This document shows positions 8,705 through 16,613 of a stretch of 48,611 nucleotides of DNA, piece by piece; within the stretch, counting starts at the first letter, position 1; the number at the start of each line of letters is the position of its first letter. Source of the stretch: an uncultured Saprospiraceae bacterium (GTDB lineage Bacteria > Bacteroidota > Bacteroidia > Chitinophagales > Saprospiraceae); the NCBI GenBank assembly GCA_937974625.1, contig CALJVJ010000030.1, forward strand, positions 1 to 48,611, in the 5' to 3' direction. The notes under the pieces are model-generated. The model saw only the letters and a list, made by a program, of their open reading frames with translations, made no database searches and had not been told where the DNA came from. The translations under genes were made by a program, and so were the position numbers.

Positions 8705-11449
8705 TTATTCCTCCAATACCAAAGAAGGGTCTATCATATACCGACCAAAATTACTACCATAAACCGCAATACCGCCTTCTCCTTCCGTTTCCAATCGAAT
8801 GGTTAAGGGCGTTCCATTATTTTTAGAACTGGATAATTGAGCCGCTGGAACAGGCACTTTCAACAAATAACCATAAGAACCTGCTTCTCTTAATTTTCTG
8901 TCCTTCAATTGGTGGTGCCAAGATAAAACACCTCGATGGTCAGCAGGGTCATCCGCTAAAGTAGTGGAGAAAACAGCCTGTCCATTCATCATTACATTAA
9001 TTTTTGAAGGGAATTTTGTTTCATCCGTCATTGGATAGGAATTAGGATTTGCACTTGGTGAAACCCTTGACCCTTTCATGAAATCCTGATTTTTATTATA
9101 GTCCTCAATATCCTTGGTAAATAATTCTTTAGCAGAGACTTCTATCAAAAAATAAGCATCTTTGGAAGGGGTATTAGGCACATCAAAGGTATATTCAAAG
9201 AATCCTTTTCCTGCTCCATTTATTTTTTTACCATCTAAAACGGCCCATTGTTTTTTACTCCATTGTGCATTAGAAAAATCTTTTGCAGCAATGCTAATAA
9301 TCTCTTTAGTCTCCAATTTTTCATCAGATTCGACTTCAAAATGCATGAAATTTCGATGCAATACTTTACCTCTTTTGGTTTCAACCTTTAATTTCAAAGT
9401 TGCTACGCCAGCTATTTTTGGCATCGTTAATCTTATCGGATTCAATTCCTTTTGCATGAAGGGGGTATAAGGAATATCTACCTGATATTGTGCAATTTTT
9501 TCGGTTTCTCCAATAGAATTAGTATGCCATAATTCACTTTTAATGACCACTTCTCCTCCGTGCAACCAATTGGTCATACTTGATAAGTATAGCGGGATTT
9601 CTATCCTCTCTCCGCCAGCTACTGTTTGACAGATGTCATTACCCGTTGAAAGATAAACTGGGGAATGTAAGTCGTTTAAGGTCATGTCTTCCATGATGTG
9701 CCCCAAACCAGTATGTTTTTCAGAACGGTCAAAACGCCAATAGCCATTCCATTCATTAACGACGTCGTGATGTTCGGTATACAACCAGCCACCGACTTTA
9801 GGATATTGTCTAAAAGTATTAATCATTCTATGGTAGTCCCAACTCCAATCAACATCACCTGTACTACCCGAATAGCCCCAAACATTGCCACATTCAGAGT
9901 TGATGTTGGGTTGCTTGCCTTGTACAAAACCATCTTCAAAGTCAAAAGAACTGCCTTCGTAGGTATTGTCCGTAAGGTTTTTTAAATAATCATCCCATTC
10001 CCAACCAGGTAAATAAACATGCCATGAATTGATATCCGTTTCAGTATGTCCTCTTCCACAGCAAATCGAATTGTCTTCTACCAATCTAGTTGGGTCTAAG
10101 GATTTGGCTAAATAATACATAGAAGCCACCCAGTTTTGAGTACTGGGTAAGTATTCATATTTTGGTTTGCCAGACTTTTCTTTTCCAGTTTTGGTAAATA
10201 GGCCCCAAGTTTCATTAAACACCACCCAAGAAAAGATAGAAGGATGGTTGTAGTCCCGCTTAATCATTTCTTTCAGCGTGTAAGTTGACTCATCTTGCAT
10301 CCGTTTATCTGGTTCGCCCCAACTATTGGGTAAATCTTCCATAACAAGCAAGCCTAATTTATCTGCCCAATACAGTTTTCTTGGCACTTCTACTTTAATA
10401 TGGGTACGAATACCATTTAAGCCAATTGACTTACTTCTAAGTATTTCTTCTTTTATAAATTGGTCACTAGGAAAGGTATAAAATCCTTCAGGATGGTAAG
10501 ATTGGTCTAATGCCAATTGCAAATAAATGGGAACGTTATTAAGAGCAATATAAGGGATTTTAGTATTCGGTAAATTCATGACAGAAATTTTCCGCATACC
10601 AAAATAACTTTTCACTTCGTCAGTTCCAATTTTGATTTTTGTCTCATGTAAAAAAGGGTCTTTGAGGGACCAAAGTCGTGGTTTAGCAATATCAATAATA
10701 AAGGTGTATTTTCGTCTGCCTTTCGGAAAAGTCATCTGATAATCAATAGGTTGACTATTGGCTTTGATGAAAATGTTGAGAGGTAAATCTGTCAGCGCAT
10801 CCGTCTCCAAATAGGCGGTAATCGCTACATAATTGCTATCAATATTTGGACTAAAATGTACTGCATCAATATAATTTTCGCCTCTAGCTTCCAGATAAAT
10901 AGTCTGCCAAATGCCTCTAGCATTCCCATAGCCTTGTTTGCCATAAAGCGTAAAATCTCTTCTAGCATCATCTACTCGAATGACTAATTGTTGAGCTTGG
11001 CCGTATTTAACAAAATCAGTCAATTCAAAAGAAAATGGCACATAACCACCCTCGTGGGTGCCCAATAATTGACCATCTAACCACACAGTCGTATGCCAAT
11101 CGGAAGCACCAATGGTGATAAAGGTCCGTTTATGTTTCCAGTTTTTGCTGACCCTTATAGGACGTTGATACCAACCAATATCTGCATCATCAGATACACC
11201 AGAGAGTTCAGAACCCCAAGGGAACGGAACGGTTATTTTTTGGTCAAAAGTATCTTGTCCGTTCTGCCAAGCATTTTTCAGACCAATATCCTTGGGGTCA
11301 AAGGCAAAAGCCCAATCACCGTTAAGGTTTTCCCATTGAGACCGTTCAAAATCAGGTCTAGGATGCTCCGGTAAAGGAATTTCTTGTGCTGAAAGCGTAA
11401 TATAGGAAAAGCACAAATAGAATAAAAAGAGGTACTTTAATTGGTTCAT
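8705..11449 (-). CDS. Glycoside hydrolase family 2 (beta-galactosidase/glucuronidase-like), secreted
   Basis: This 914-residue protein has a signal peptide (1-21, LSAQ). The jelly-roll sugar-binding domain (about 30-190, with WENLNGDWAFAFDP and GASDWHTTVWLDGQLLGTHEGGY) is followed by an Ig-like domain (195-290) and a TIM barrel (295-590). The acid/base Glu is E413 in VVFNETWG and the nucleophile is E519 in NSECGNVWG. A C-terminal beta region (about 600-914) contains a second sandwich-like stretch. Known chemistry is retaining hydrolysis of beta-galactosides, glucuronides or mannosides; the sugar cannot be told. No polysaccharide utilisation (SusC/SusD) genes are nearby. Confidence 0.92.
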   Translation of the reverse strand: MNQLKYLFLFYLCFSYITLSAQEIPLPEHPRPDFERSQWENLNGDWAFAFDPKDIGLKNAWQNGQDTFDQKITVPFPWGSELSGVSDDADIGWYQRPIRVSKNWKHKRTFITIGASDWHTTVWLDGQLLGTHEGGYVPFSFELTDFVKYGQAQQLVIRVDDARRDFTLYGKQGYGNARGIWQTIYLEARGENYIDAVHFSPNIDSNYVAITAYLETDALTDLPLNIFIKANSQPIDYQMTFPKGRRKYTFIIDIAKPRLWSLKDPFLHETKIKIGTDEVKSYFGMRKISVMNLPNTKIPYIALNNVPIYLQLALDQSYHPEGFYTFPSDQFIKEEILRSKSIGLNGIRTHIKVEVPRKLYWADKLGLLVMEDLPNSWGEPDKRMQDESTYTLKEMIKRDYNHPSIFSWVVFNETWGLFTKTGKEKSGKPKYEYLPSTQNWVASMYYLAKSLDPTRLVEDNSICCGRGHTETDINSWHVYLPGWEWDDYLKNLTDNTYEGSSFDFEDGFVQGKQPNINSECGNVWGYSGSTGDVDWSWDYHRMINTFRQYPKVGGWLYTEHHDVVNEWNGYWRFDRSEKHTGLGHIMEDMTLNDLHSPVYLSTGNDICQTVAGGERIEIPLYLSSMTNWLHGGEVVIKSELWHTNSIGETEKIAQYQVDIPYTPFMQKELNPIRLTMPKIAGVATLKLKVETKRGKVLHRNFMHFEVESDEKLETKEIISIAAKDFSNAQWSKKQWAVLDGKKINGAGKGFFEYTFDVPNTPSKDAYFLIEVSAKELFTKDIEDYNKNQDFMKGSRVSPSANPNSYPMTDETKFPSKINVMMNGQAVFSTTLADDPADHRGVLSWHHQLKDRKLREAGSYGYLLKVPVPAAQLSSSKNNGTPLTIRLETEGEGGIAVYGSNFGRYMIDPSLVLEE

Positions 11450-11479
11450 TCACAGAGATTTTGAACCAAATTTAATGGT

Positions 11480-11920
11480 TTACCTTAATCTATCCATACT
11501 TTTTACCAACTTTTCGTCTTTATTGATAAATCGCATAGCAAAAGCGGCAAAGAGGATAGATAAAACAGGCAATCCTAGCCCCAATTCTTCGTTTGGCGTA
11601 GCTGCGCCCATTGCGTTGCTATCTTGCATAAAAAGGACCACCGCGAAAATAATTCCAATGATATTCGCAATGATAGAAATTCGACTTAAAGTCAACTGAG
11701 TCTTTCGATTATTAAATAAAAAGATAGCGACAAAAGCAAGTGCACCTGCACCACAAAAAAGGCCTAAAAGACCAACGTGGTCTTGAATAGTAAAAACACC
11801 ATCATTAAATAAGGTAGAGGCCGCAATTGCAGTATCAGATGAACCAAAAGGCAGTTTGAATAATGCAAAAACAGCCGCAGCAGCTAATAATAATAAGACG
11901 GATTGGATTCTTTGAATCAT
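11480..11920 (-). CDS. DUF4293 family membrane protein
   Basis: This 146-residue integral membrane protein has four hydrophobic segments (about 6-24, 47-67, 80-100, 117-133). MIQRIQSVLLLLAAAA at the N-terminus is the hallmark of DUF4293, a Bacteroidota family of unknown function. The frame is open for 25 more codons upstream, but the family start and the ATG at 11918-11920 favour the shorter form. It lies 30 bases before the GH2 gene start on the same strand, so read-through is possible. Confidence 0.85.
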   Translation of the reverse strand: MIQRIQSVLLLLAAAAVFALFKLPFGSSDTAIAASTLFNDGVFTIQDHVGLLGLFCGAGALAFVAIFLFNNRKTQLTLSRISIIANIIGIIFAVVLFMQDSNAMGAATPNEELGLGLPVLSILFAAFAMRFINKDEKLVKSMDRLR

Positions 11921-12186
11921 GATATTTTTTTTGTGCAGAAGGCTAAAACTTAAGAAGGTTCTTCTGATGCCTACCTTAAGTGCTAATTTCTGCAATTTGA
12001 GTTATTTAGCTAATTTAAAATTAATTACTATTTTCGCCACAAATATAAATTTTTTTACCCAAGGAAATATAGCTATTCAAATTTCAGCCCAAAGTGTCTA
12101 CTTTTGATAAAGTATTAACTTTTTTTAAGGGTATTTTTAAATTTTTCATTTCTGAAGAAGGAGACAGCTATTTCAATAATTTTTTT

Positions 12187-13314
12187 ATGCTAAGAAACCT
12201 AAGTTTTTGGGAAAAGTCGACTTATTTGGAAGGGCTAGACTTTGCGGTCATAGGAAGCGGAATTGTAGGTTTAAATGCAGCAATTACCTTTAAAGAAAAG
12301 TACCCATCCGCTAAAGTGGTCGTATTGGAACGAGGCGTCTTTCCATCAGGCGCAAGTACTAAGAATGCAGGTTTTGCATGTTTCGGTAGTGTATCCGAAT
12401 TATTGGAAGATTTAGAAACGATGGGGGAGTCCCCAGTTTTATCATTAGTAGCAAAAAGATGGGAAGGATTAGAACGATTAAGAGCAAGGTGTGGAGATGA
12501 AGCCATTGATTATCAGTCATTTGGAGGGTATGAGTTGTTTTTAGACAATAGCAAAGAGGTTGAAAAATGCAGTGCTGCTATTCCATATTTAAATAAAAAA
12601 TTAGCCAAAATTATAGGGCAACCACAGACGTTTAGGGTAGAAAAGAATATAGGACGGTTTGGATTTGGAAAAGTAAAAAACGTCTTATTTAACCAAGCGG
12701 AAGGTCAAATTAATCCAGCAAAAATGATGGAACGTTTGCGTTATATCGCCAACGAAAAAGGGATTCAAATATTAACGGGGGTAACCGTTCAAGCAATAGC
12801 AGAAACAAAAGATGAAGTGAACTTACAAATAGCGCAAGGCGGAACCATCACAGCAGCAAAAGTATTGGTCGCAACCAACGGCTTAACCAAACGATTATTA
12901 GCGGATACCGCTTTACAACCTGCGCGTAACCAAGTATTGATTACGGAACCAATACCCAATTTGCATTTAAAAGGGACGTTCCATTTTGAGCAAGGCTATT
13001 ATTATTTTAGAAATTATGAAAATCGAATTTTGTTAGGTGGGGCAAGAAATAGGGCAAAAGAAGCGGAAACTACCGATGAATTTGGGTTAACTCCATTAAT
13101 TCAAAATACCTTAGAAACATTTTTAAGAGAAGTAATTTTGCCGAATCAAAGGATTTCCATTGCTCATCGCTGGAGTGGTATTTTGGGAGTAGGCAATCAG
13201 AAATCCCCAATTGTACAAAAACATGGAGCGCATATTGGCATAGCGGTTCGATTAGGAGGAATGGGCGTTGCAATAGGTAGCTTGGTTGGGGAAGAAGGCG
13301 CTTCCTTGTTTTAA
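12187..13314 (+). CDS. FAD-dependent oxidoreductase (DAO family)
   Basis: This 375-residue protein has a Rossmann dinucleotide fold (GSGIVGLNAA, residues 23-32), a second flavin motif VVVLERG and the family signature GASTKNAGFACFGS. Near the C-terminus HRWSGILGVG and GVAIGSLVGEE close the flavin site. It resembles the D-amino-acid oxidase/glycine oxidase group; the amine substrate is unknown. I chose the ATG at 12187 (MLRNLSFWEK) because homologues begin with a similar W-E-K segment. The open frame extends to a GTG at 12094, but its extra 31 residues look like translated leader. Confidence 0.85.
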   Translation: MLRNLSFWEKSTYLEGLDFAVIGSGIVGLNAAITFKEKYPSAKVVVLERGVFPSGASTKNAGFACFGSVSELLEDLETMGESPVLSLVAKRWEGLERLRARCGDEAIDYQSFGGYELFLDNSKEVEKCSAAIPYLNKKLAKIIGQPQTFRVEKNIGRFGFGKVKNVLFNQAEGQINPAKMMERLRYIANEKGIQILTGVTVQAIAETKDEVNLQIAQGGTITAAKVLVATNGLTKRLLADTALQPARNQVLITEPIPNLHLKGTFHFEQGYYYFRNYENRILLGGARNRAKEAETTDEFGLTPLIQNTLETFLREVILPNQRISIAHRWSGILGVGNQKSPIVQKHGAHIGIAVRLGGMGVAIGSLVGEEGASLF

Positions 13315-13458
13315 TCAGTCCTAGAAAAAGAGCATTCGAATTCACTAAGAGTACAAAGTTGGTTAAAACCATATAATTGGCTATAAAAGCTAGAAAAACG
13401 AACCTCAATCAATCATTCTTAAACAAGGTCTATTTAATTTTTTACAAAAAAAAGCAGT

Positions 13459-13866
13459 ATGAAGAAATCACTTTTGTTATTTACTTTATTCATTTTTTTA
13501 AGTAGCACAGTAGGAAATACGATGCCTACAAAGCCAGTTCAGCAAGAAGCGGTTGTTTCTATTAAGGCGACTAAAAAGGCACAGAAAGCACAAGAGAAGC
13601 TAGAGCGTAAAGAAGCCAAGTTGGATAAGAAGATAAAGAAAATTAAACGAAAATTGGCCAAGAAAGGCATTCAAAAAGCAGAAGCAGGAAGAAGTGTATG
13701 GGAAGATGAAACGTTTAAGTTAGGAGCTTTAATCGCTTTGGGTGGCTTACTACTGACCATTTTAGGGGTGTTGCCAATATTAGGAGGTATCTTTTCGCTG
13801 ATTGGGGGCTTAATGGCCCTTATCGGAGTTGCGCTAATGATTTGGGTATTAATAGATGCTTATTAA
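13459..13866 (+). CDS. Small Lys-rich membrane protein, unknown
   Basis: This 135-residue protein has a signal peptide (about 1-20), a very basic helix (about 36-75, repeated KKAQKAQEKLERKEAKLDKKIKKIKRKL) and two adjacent hydrophobic Gly/Leu-rich segments (about 88-108 and 112-132). The pattern recurs in small Bacteroidota envelope proteins with no assigned function. It is followed at once by a strong palindromic terminator. Confidence 0.75.
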   Translation: MKKSLLLFTLFIFLSSTVGNTMPTKPVQQEAVVSIKATKKAQKAQEKLERKEAKLDKKIKKIKRKLAKKGIQKAEAGRSVWEDETFKLGALIALGGLLLTILGVLPILGGIFSLIGGLMALIGVALMIWVLIDAY

Positions 13867-13881
13867 ATCTATAAGAAAGGG

Positions 13882-13921
13882 AAATAGTTATTGGTTATCT
13901 TAAGATAACCAATAACTATTT
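13882..13921. terminator. Perfect 40-base palindromic bidirectional terminator
   Basis: The arms aaatagttattggttatctt and its exact reverse complement meet with no spacer, forming a 20-bp perfect palindrome. It lies 15 bases after the stop of the plus-strand gene and 22 bases after the stop of the minus-strand START-like gene, with A/T-rich ends that give a U-tail either way. Confidence 0.85.
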
Positions 13922-13943
13922 AATAAAAGCAGTGGAAATTGAA

Positions 13944-14324
13944 TTATCCACCAGTTTCTTGCTTCAATTGCTTCATCTGTGCTTCCCAAAGTTGGCGCGT
14001 ATCGCTAACTTCATCTTCGTCACAGTAATCAGTAATTTCTAAAACGGTTTCTCCTGTTACAGGAGATTTACGCATTCTATATTCAAGATACTCTTCTTCA
14101 GATTCAGCATCAACCCATTTAAATCGAAGGCGTTCGTCTTCAATGTCATCGATTAAGTTAGCCACTTCTTCGGAGCCCTCCCAAACAAAAGTATAAACGT
14201 CTGCAGTAATATCAACTTCATCACAAAACCACCGAATTAAAGTGGAAGGTGAAGTCATAAATCGATAAAGTATAGTCGGCGAAGCACGAAAAATAAATTC
14301 TAAATTTATTTGCACTCTTTTCAT
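13944..14324 (-). CDS. START-like domain protein (SRPBCC/AHA1-type)
   Basis: This 126-residue cytosolic protein begins with MKRVQINLEFIFRASPTILYRFMTSPSTLIRWF, the typical start of the Bacteroidota START-like family of the Bet v1/SRPBCC fold. Further segments are VYTFVWEGSEEVANLI, LRFKWVD, and a closing helix DTRQLWEAQMKQLK. It is rich in Asp and Glu. The fold binds hydrophobic ligands or assists chaperones; no ligand can be inferred. Confidence 0.85.
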   Translation of the reverse strand: MKRVQINLEFIFRASPTILYRFMTSPSTLIRWFCDEVDITADVYTFVWEGSEEVANLIDDIEDERLRFKWVDAESEEEYLEYRMRKSPVTGETVLEITDYCDEDEVSDTRQLWEAQMKQLKQETGG

Positions 14325-14650
14325 GATAGGAAAAGATTTTGGAATGATAAAATTAAATCAAATCCTATTGCCCTACTTATTATAGGTAGGAAAACAAGTT
14401 AGATTGATTGCGATTAAATTTCAAAATGTATTTATTTTGAACTATTTTTTTGTTCTATTTAAGCTTTTGTCTTTGGATATATATAAGTATCTTTTAAGTC
14501 GGTGATTCGATATTTTAATTCGGGGAGCGCTTCATTCTATCAATTATAGGAGTTGTCGATTTGCCGCAATAAAAACTAAAAATACCGCAATTCCAAATAT
14601 ATAGCTAAAATTTGTAAAAAAAGCAATTATTAAGAAGAGACTTTTTAAAA
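14325..14650. other. Gene-free AT-rich spacer
   Basis: The gap between the START-like gene and the fold-back element holds no open frame with coding character and no convincing hairpin. It should contain the promoter of the START-like gene, but no TAnnTTTG box with a good -33 was found. Confidence 0.5.
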
Positions 14651-14812
14651 TAGACTTGTTGCTCGATAAGATGTGCTACTAAGAAATTTGATTTTTTCCG
14701 CTATTTTGGCTTAAAAAATCAATGCATAGCCAAGCTATGGACTTATTTTTCAAGCAAAAATAGCGAGAAAAGGCATTTTCAAAGGAGTATTTATTATCGG
14801 GTAAAAAGTCTA
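14651..14812. repeat. Fold-back element, 162 bases, ends TAGACTT
   Basis: The left end tagacttgttgctcgataa pairs imperfectly with the right end (ttatcgggtaaaaagtcta). Inside, cgctattttggcttaaaaaat pairs with atttttcaagcaaaaatagcg, and the centre catagc-caa-gctatg is a perfect hairpin. The whole unit can fold into one long stem. No open frame is present. Its terminal TAGACTT is shared with the fold-back at 30079-30230. It probably represents a non-autonomous mobile element or repetitive palindrome. Confidence 0.65.
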
Positions 14813-14856
14813 ATAATAAAAGGGATTATTATCAGTATAATAATCCCTTTTATTAT
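14813..14856 (-). terminator. Strong hairpin terminator of the FKBP operon
   Basis: A perfect 20-bp stem (14813-14832 with 14837-14856) with a four-base loop cagt has a gggatt/aatccc core within A/T-rich arms. It lies about 90 bases past the FKBP stop codon and directly abuts the fold-back element ending at 14812. Confidence 0.75.
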
Positions 14857-14944
14857 ATAACCTCATTTCTAAGGAAATTTGAAAGAATAGATTTACCTTT
14901 TTCCATTAGTAAATTTATTTTTCCACCGACTTAAGATTAGGAGC

Positions 14945-15793
14945 CTACTCCGTAAAATCTACTAAAGTGATATCAAAAATTATCATTGTATTGGAAGGAA
15001 TACTACCAGAACCCGCAGCACCATAAGCTAAATTAGAAGGAATCAGAAAAGTACCCGAACCATCTTTTTTAAGCAACGGAAGCGCTTCTTGCCAGCCTTG
15101 AATTACCGCATTTAAGCCAAAAGAAATAGGTACTTCAGATTGGTCGAAAGTACTACCGTCCGTAAAATAACCTTTGTACGCGACTGTAACCGTTGCATTT
15201 TCTGAGGGATGTTCTCCAGTACCACCTTCAGAAATAGTATAATAAATACCAGAAAGTGTGGAATCTATTTTAGTCAAATTATTTTCAGCGATGTAGTTTT
15301 TAATTTTTGTATTGTCAAATTCCTTTTGTTCCACAATCTCGATATCAAAAGCCAAGACGGTATTAGCAGGGATATTAGCCGTGCCACTTTGTCCAAATGC
15401 TAGAGCAGAAGGCATAAATATTTTGCCCTTTCCCCAAGTATTAAACTGTTGAATCCCTTCACTAAATCCTGGAATAACATCTGGTAGAAATACCGTAATT
15501 GGACTACATTCGGCTGTTTGGTCAAAGGTCGTTCCGTCTAAAAAATAGCCTTTAAGTAGTACATTAATCGAAGCGGTTTCATTAATAGGCATACCTCTAC
15601 CAACATCTTCAACAACATAACGTAATCCTGAAGCTGTTGTCTGAGCAGAGAGGTTGTTGGCCGCTAGATATTCATCAATATTTTTGACGTCTTCTGCCAA
15701 TTGCTCAACTGGGTCGACGGTAGGATTTGCAATGTCACTTTTACAATTGACGAATAAAAGGCACAAGGCCAGAATAGGAAAAATATACTTCAT
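14945..15793 (-). CDS. FKBP-type peptidyl-prolyl isomerase, two domains, lipoprotein
   Basis: A 282-residue lipoprotein (lipobox LLFVNC, Cys17) with two tandem FKBP domains (about 57-155 and 175-282), each preceded by an N-I-x-x-YLAxNNL helix. Each has the FKBP core: VLLKGYFLDGTTFDQ and VTVAYKGYFTDGSTFDQS, then PSALAFG and PSNLAYG. Domain 2 keeps the active-site Trp in QGWQEALPLLK; domain 1 has Phe there (PGFSEGI). Family role: cis-trans isomerisation of prolyl bonds during folding of envelope proteins. It shares a 75-base gap with an upstream single-domain paralogue. Confidence 0.92.
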   Translation of the reverse strand: MKYIFPILALCLLFVNCKSDIANPTVDPVEQLAEDVKNIDEYLAANNLSAQTTASGLRYVVEDVGRGMPINETASINVLLKGYFLDGTTFDQTAECSPITVFLPDVIPGFSEGIQQFNTWGKGKIFMPSALAFGQSGTANIPANTVLAFDIEIVEQKEFDNTKIKNYIAENNLTKIDSTLSGIYYTISEGGTGEHPSENATVTVAYKGYFTDGSTFDQSEVPISFGLNAVIQGWQEALPLLKKDGSGTFLIPSNLAYGAAGSGSIPSNTMIIFDITLVDFTE

Positions 15794-15868
15794 TTTAAAA
15801 TAGCTGTTTGTTCAAAGTTTTTAATTAGAGACATTTTTCGACTGAGGGAAAGATGGCTAAAAATGAAT

Positions 15869-16336
15869 CTATAAAAAATTTATTAATTCAATATCGAAAA
15901 TAAGAATTTGGTTGGGGCCGATAGTTGCACCTGTTCCAAACTCCCCATAGCCTAAACTAGATGGAAGAAAAATAGTACCTTTTCCTCCTTTTTTAAATAA
16001 AGGAATACCAATTCTCCAACCACTAATAAGGGACGTTCCATTTAAAGAGGTTTGAAAAGCTTCTGATTCATCGAAAACCGTTCCGTCAGGAAGATACCCT
16101 TTGTATTTTACGATTACCGTAGAGGTAGATGTAGGGTTGGGGCCTTCACCAGGTTCTTCAATGATATAGCGCAAGCCAAAATCTCCAATTTCAGCAGTTA
16201 AATTATTTTCAGCAAGATAATCCTCAATTACTTTTTCATCTATATCTAATTGCTCTTGGTAAGTAAGGTTTTGGTCTTCTTTTTTACAATTAACGAAGAA
16301 GATTCCTAGGAATAGGATAGGCAGTAAATATCTCAT
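15869..16336 (-). CDS. FKBP-type peptidyl-prolyl isomerase, single domain, lipoprotein
   Basis: A 155-residue lipoprotein (GIFFVNC, Cys17) with one FKBP domain. VIVKYKGYLPDGTVFDES, SGWRIGIPLFKKGGKGTIFLPSSLGYG and PNQILIFDIELINFL are canonical, with the active-site Trp present. The linker DYLAENNLTAEIGDFGLRYIIEEPGEG resembles both halves of the neighbouring two-domain protein, so the pair likely arose by tandem duplication. Same strand as the neighbour and first in the likely operon. Confidence 0.92.
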   Translation of the reverse strand: MRYLLPILFLGIFFVNCKKEDQNLTYQEQLDIDEKVIEDYLAENNLTAEIGDFGLRYIIEEPGEGPNPTSTSTVIVKYKGYLPDGTVFDESEAFQTSLNGTSLISGWRIGIPLFKKGGKGTIFLPSSLGYGEFGTGATIGPNQILIFDIELINFL

Positions 16337-16481
16337 GTTTATAGGTTTTTAATAGTATAACGGCTTTAGAGTTTGTCTAAATTGCTTGATAAAAAAAGCG
16401 AAAGTAAGGACTTTTTAAACCAACGACCAATTTTATTTATTTGCTGCTTAGCATTTTGTATAAAAGTAGCTAATTACTTAA

Positions 16482-16613
16482 CCCAAGTTGCGGATAACTA
16501 AAGGAAATAAAGATGATTTTAGGAAAATCTTAGATTTTGAAATAAAATACGATGCACTGCCCGGCATAGGCAGGTTTTCTTTTTTTAAGAATTGTCCGCC
16601 CCTTAAATTAATT
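16482..16613. repeat. Repeat family R1, copy A (fold-back, about 130 bases)
   Basis: It begins cccaagttgcgga and aaaggaaataa and ends ctttttttaagaattgtcc, ccttaaattaatt. The two ends are imperfect inverted repeats of each other, and a second copy lies at 26921-27066 with the same ends and a divergent middle. The right end contains the TAA stop codon of the LVIVD-repeat protein gene (16608-16610). No coding capacity. The layout is that of a MITE-like non-autonomous element. Confidence 0.7.

Noticed and set aside
11921..11995. N-terminal extension of DUF4293
   Set aside because: Residues before MIQRIQSV are not conserved in the family.
12094..12186. GTG extension of the FAD oxidoreductase
   Set aside because: Its 31 residues do not fit family N-termini and an ATG at 12187 matches homologues.
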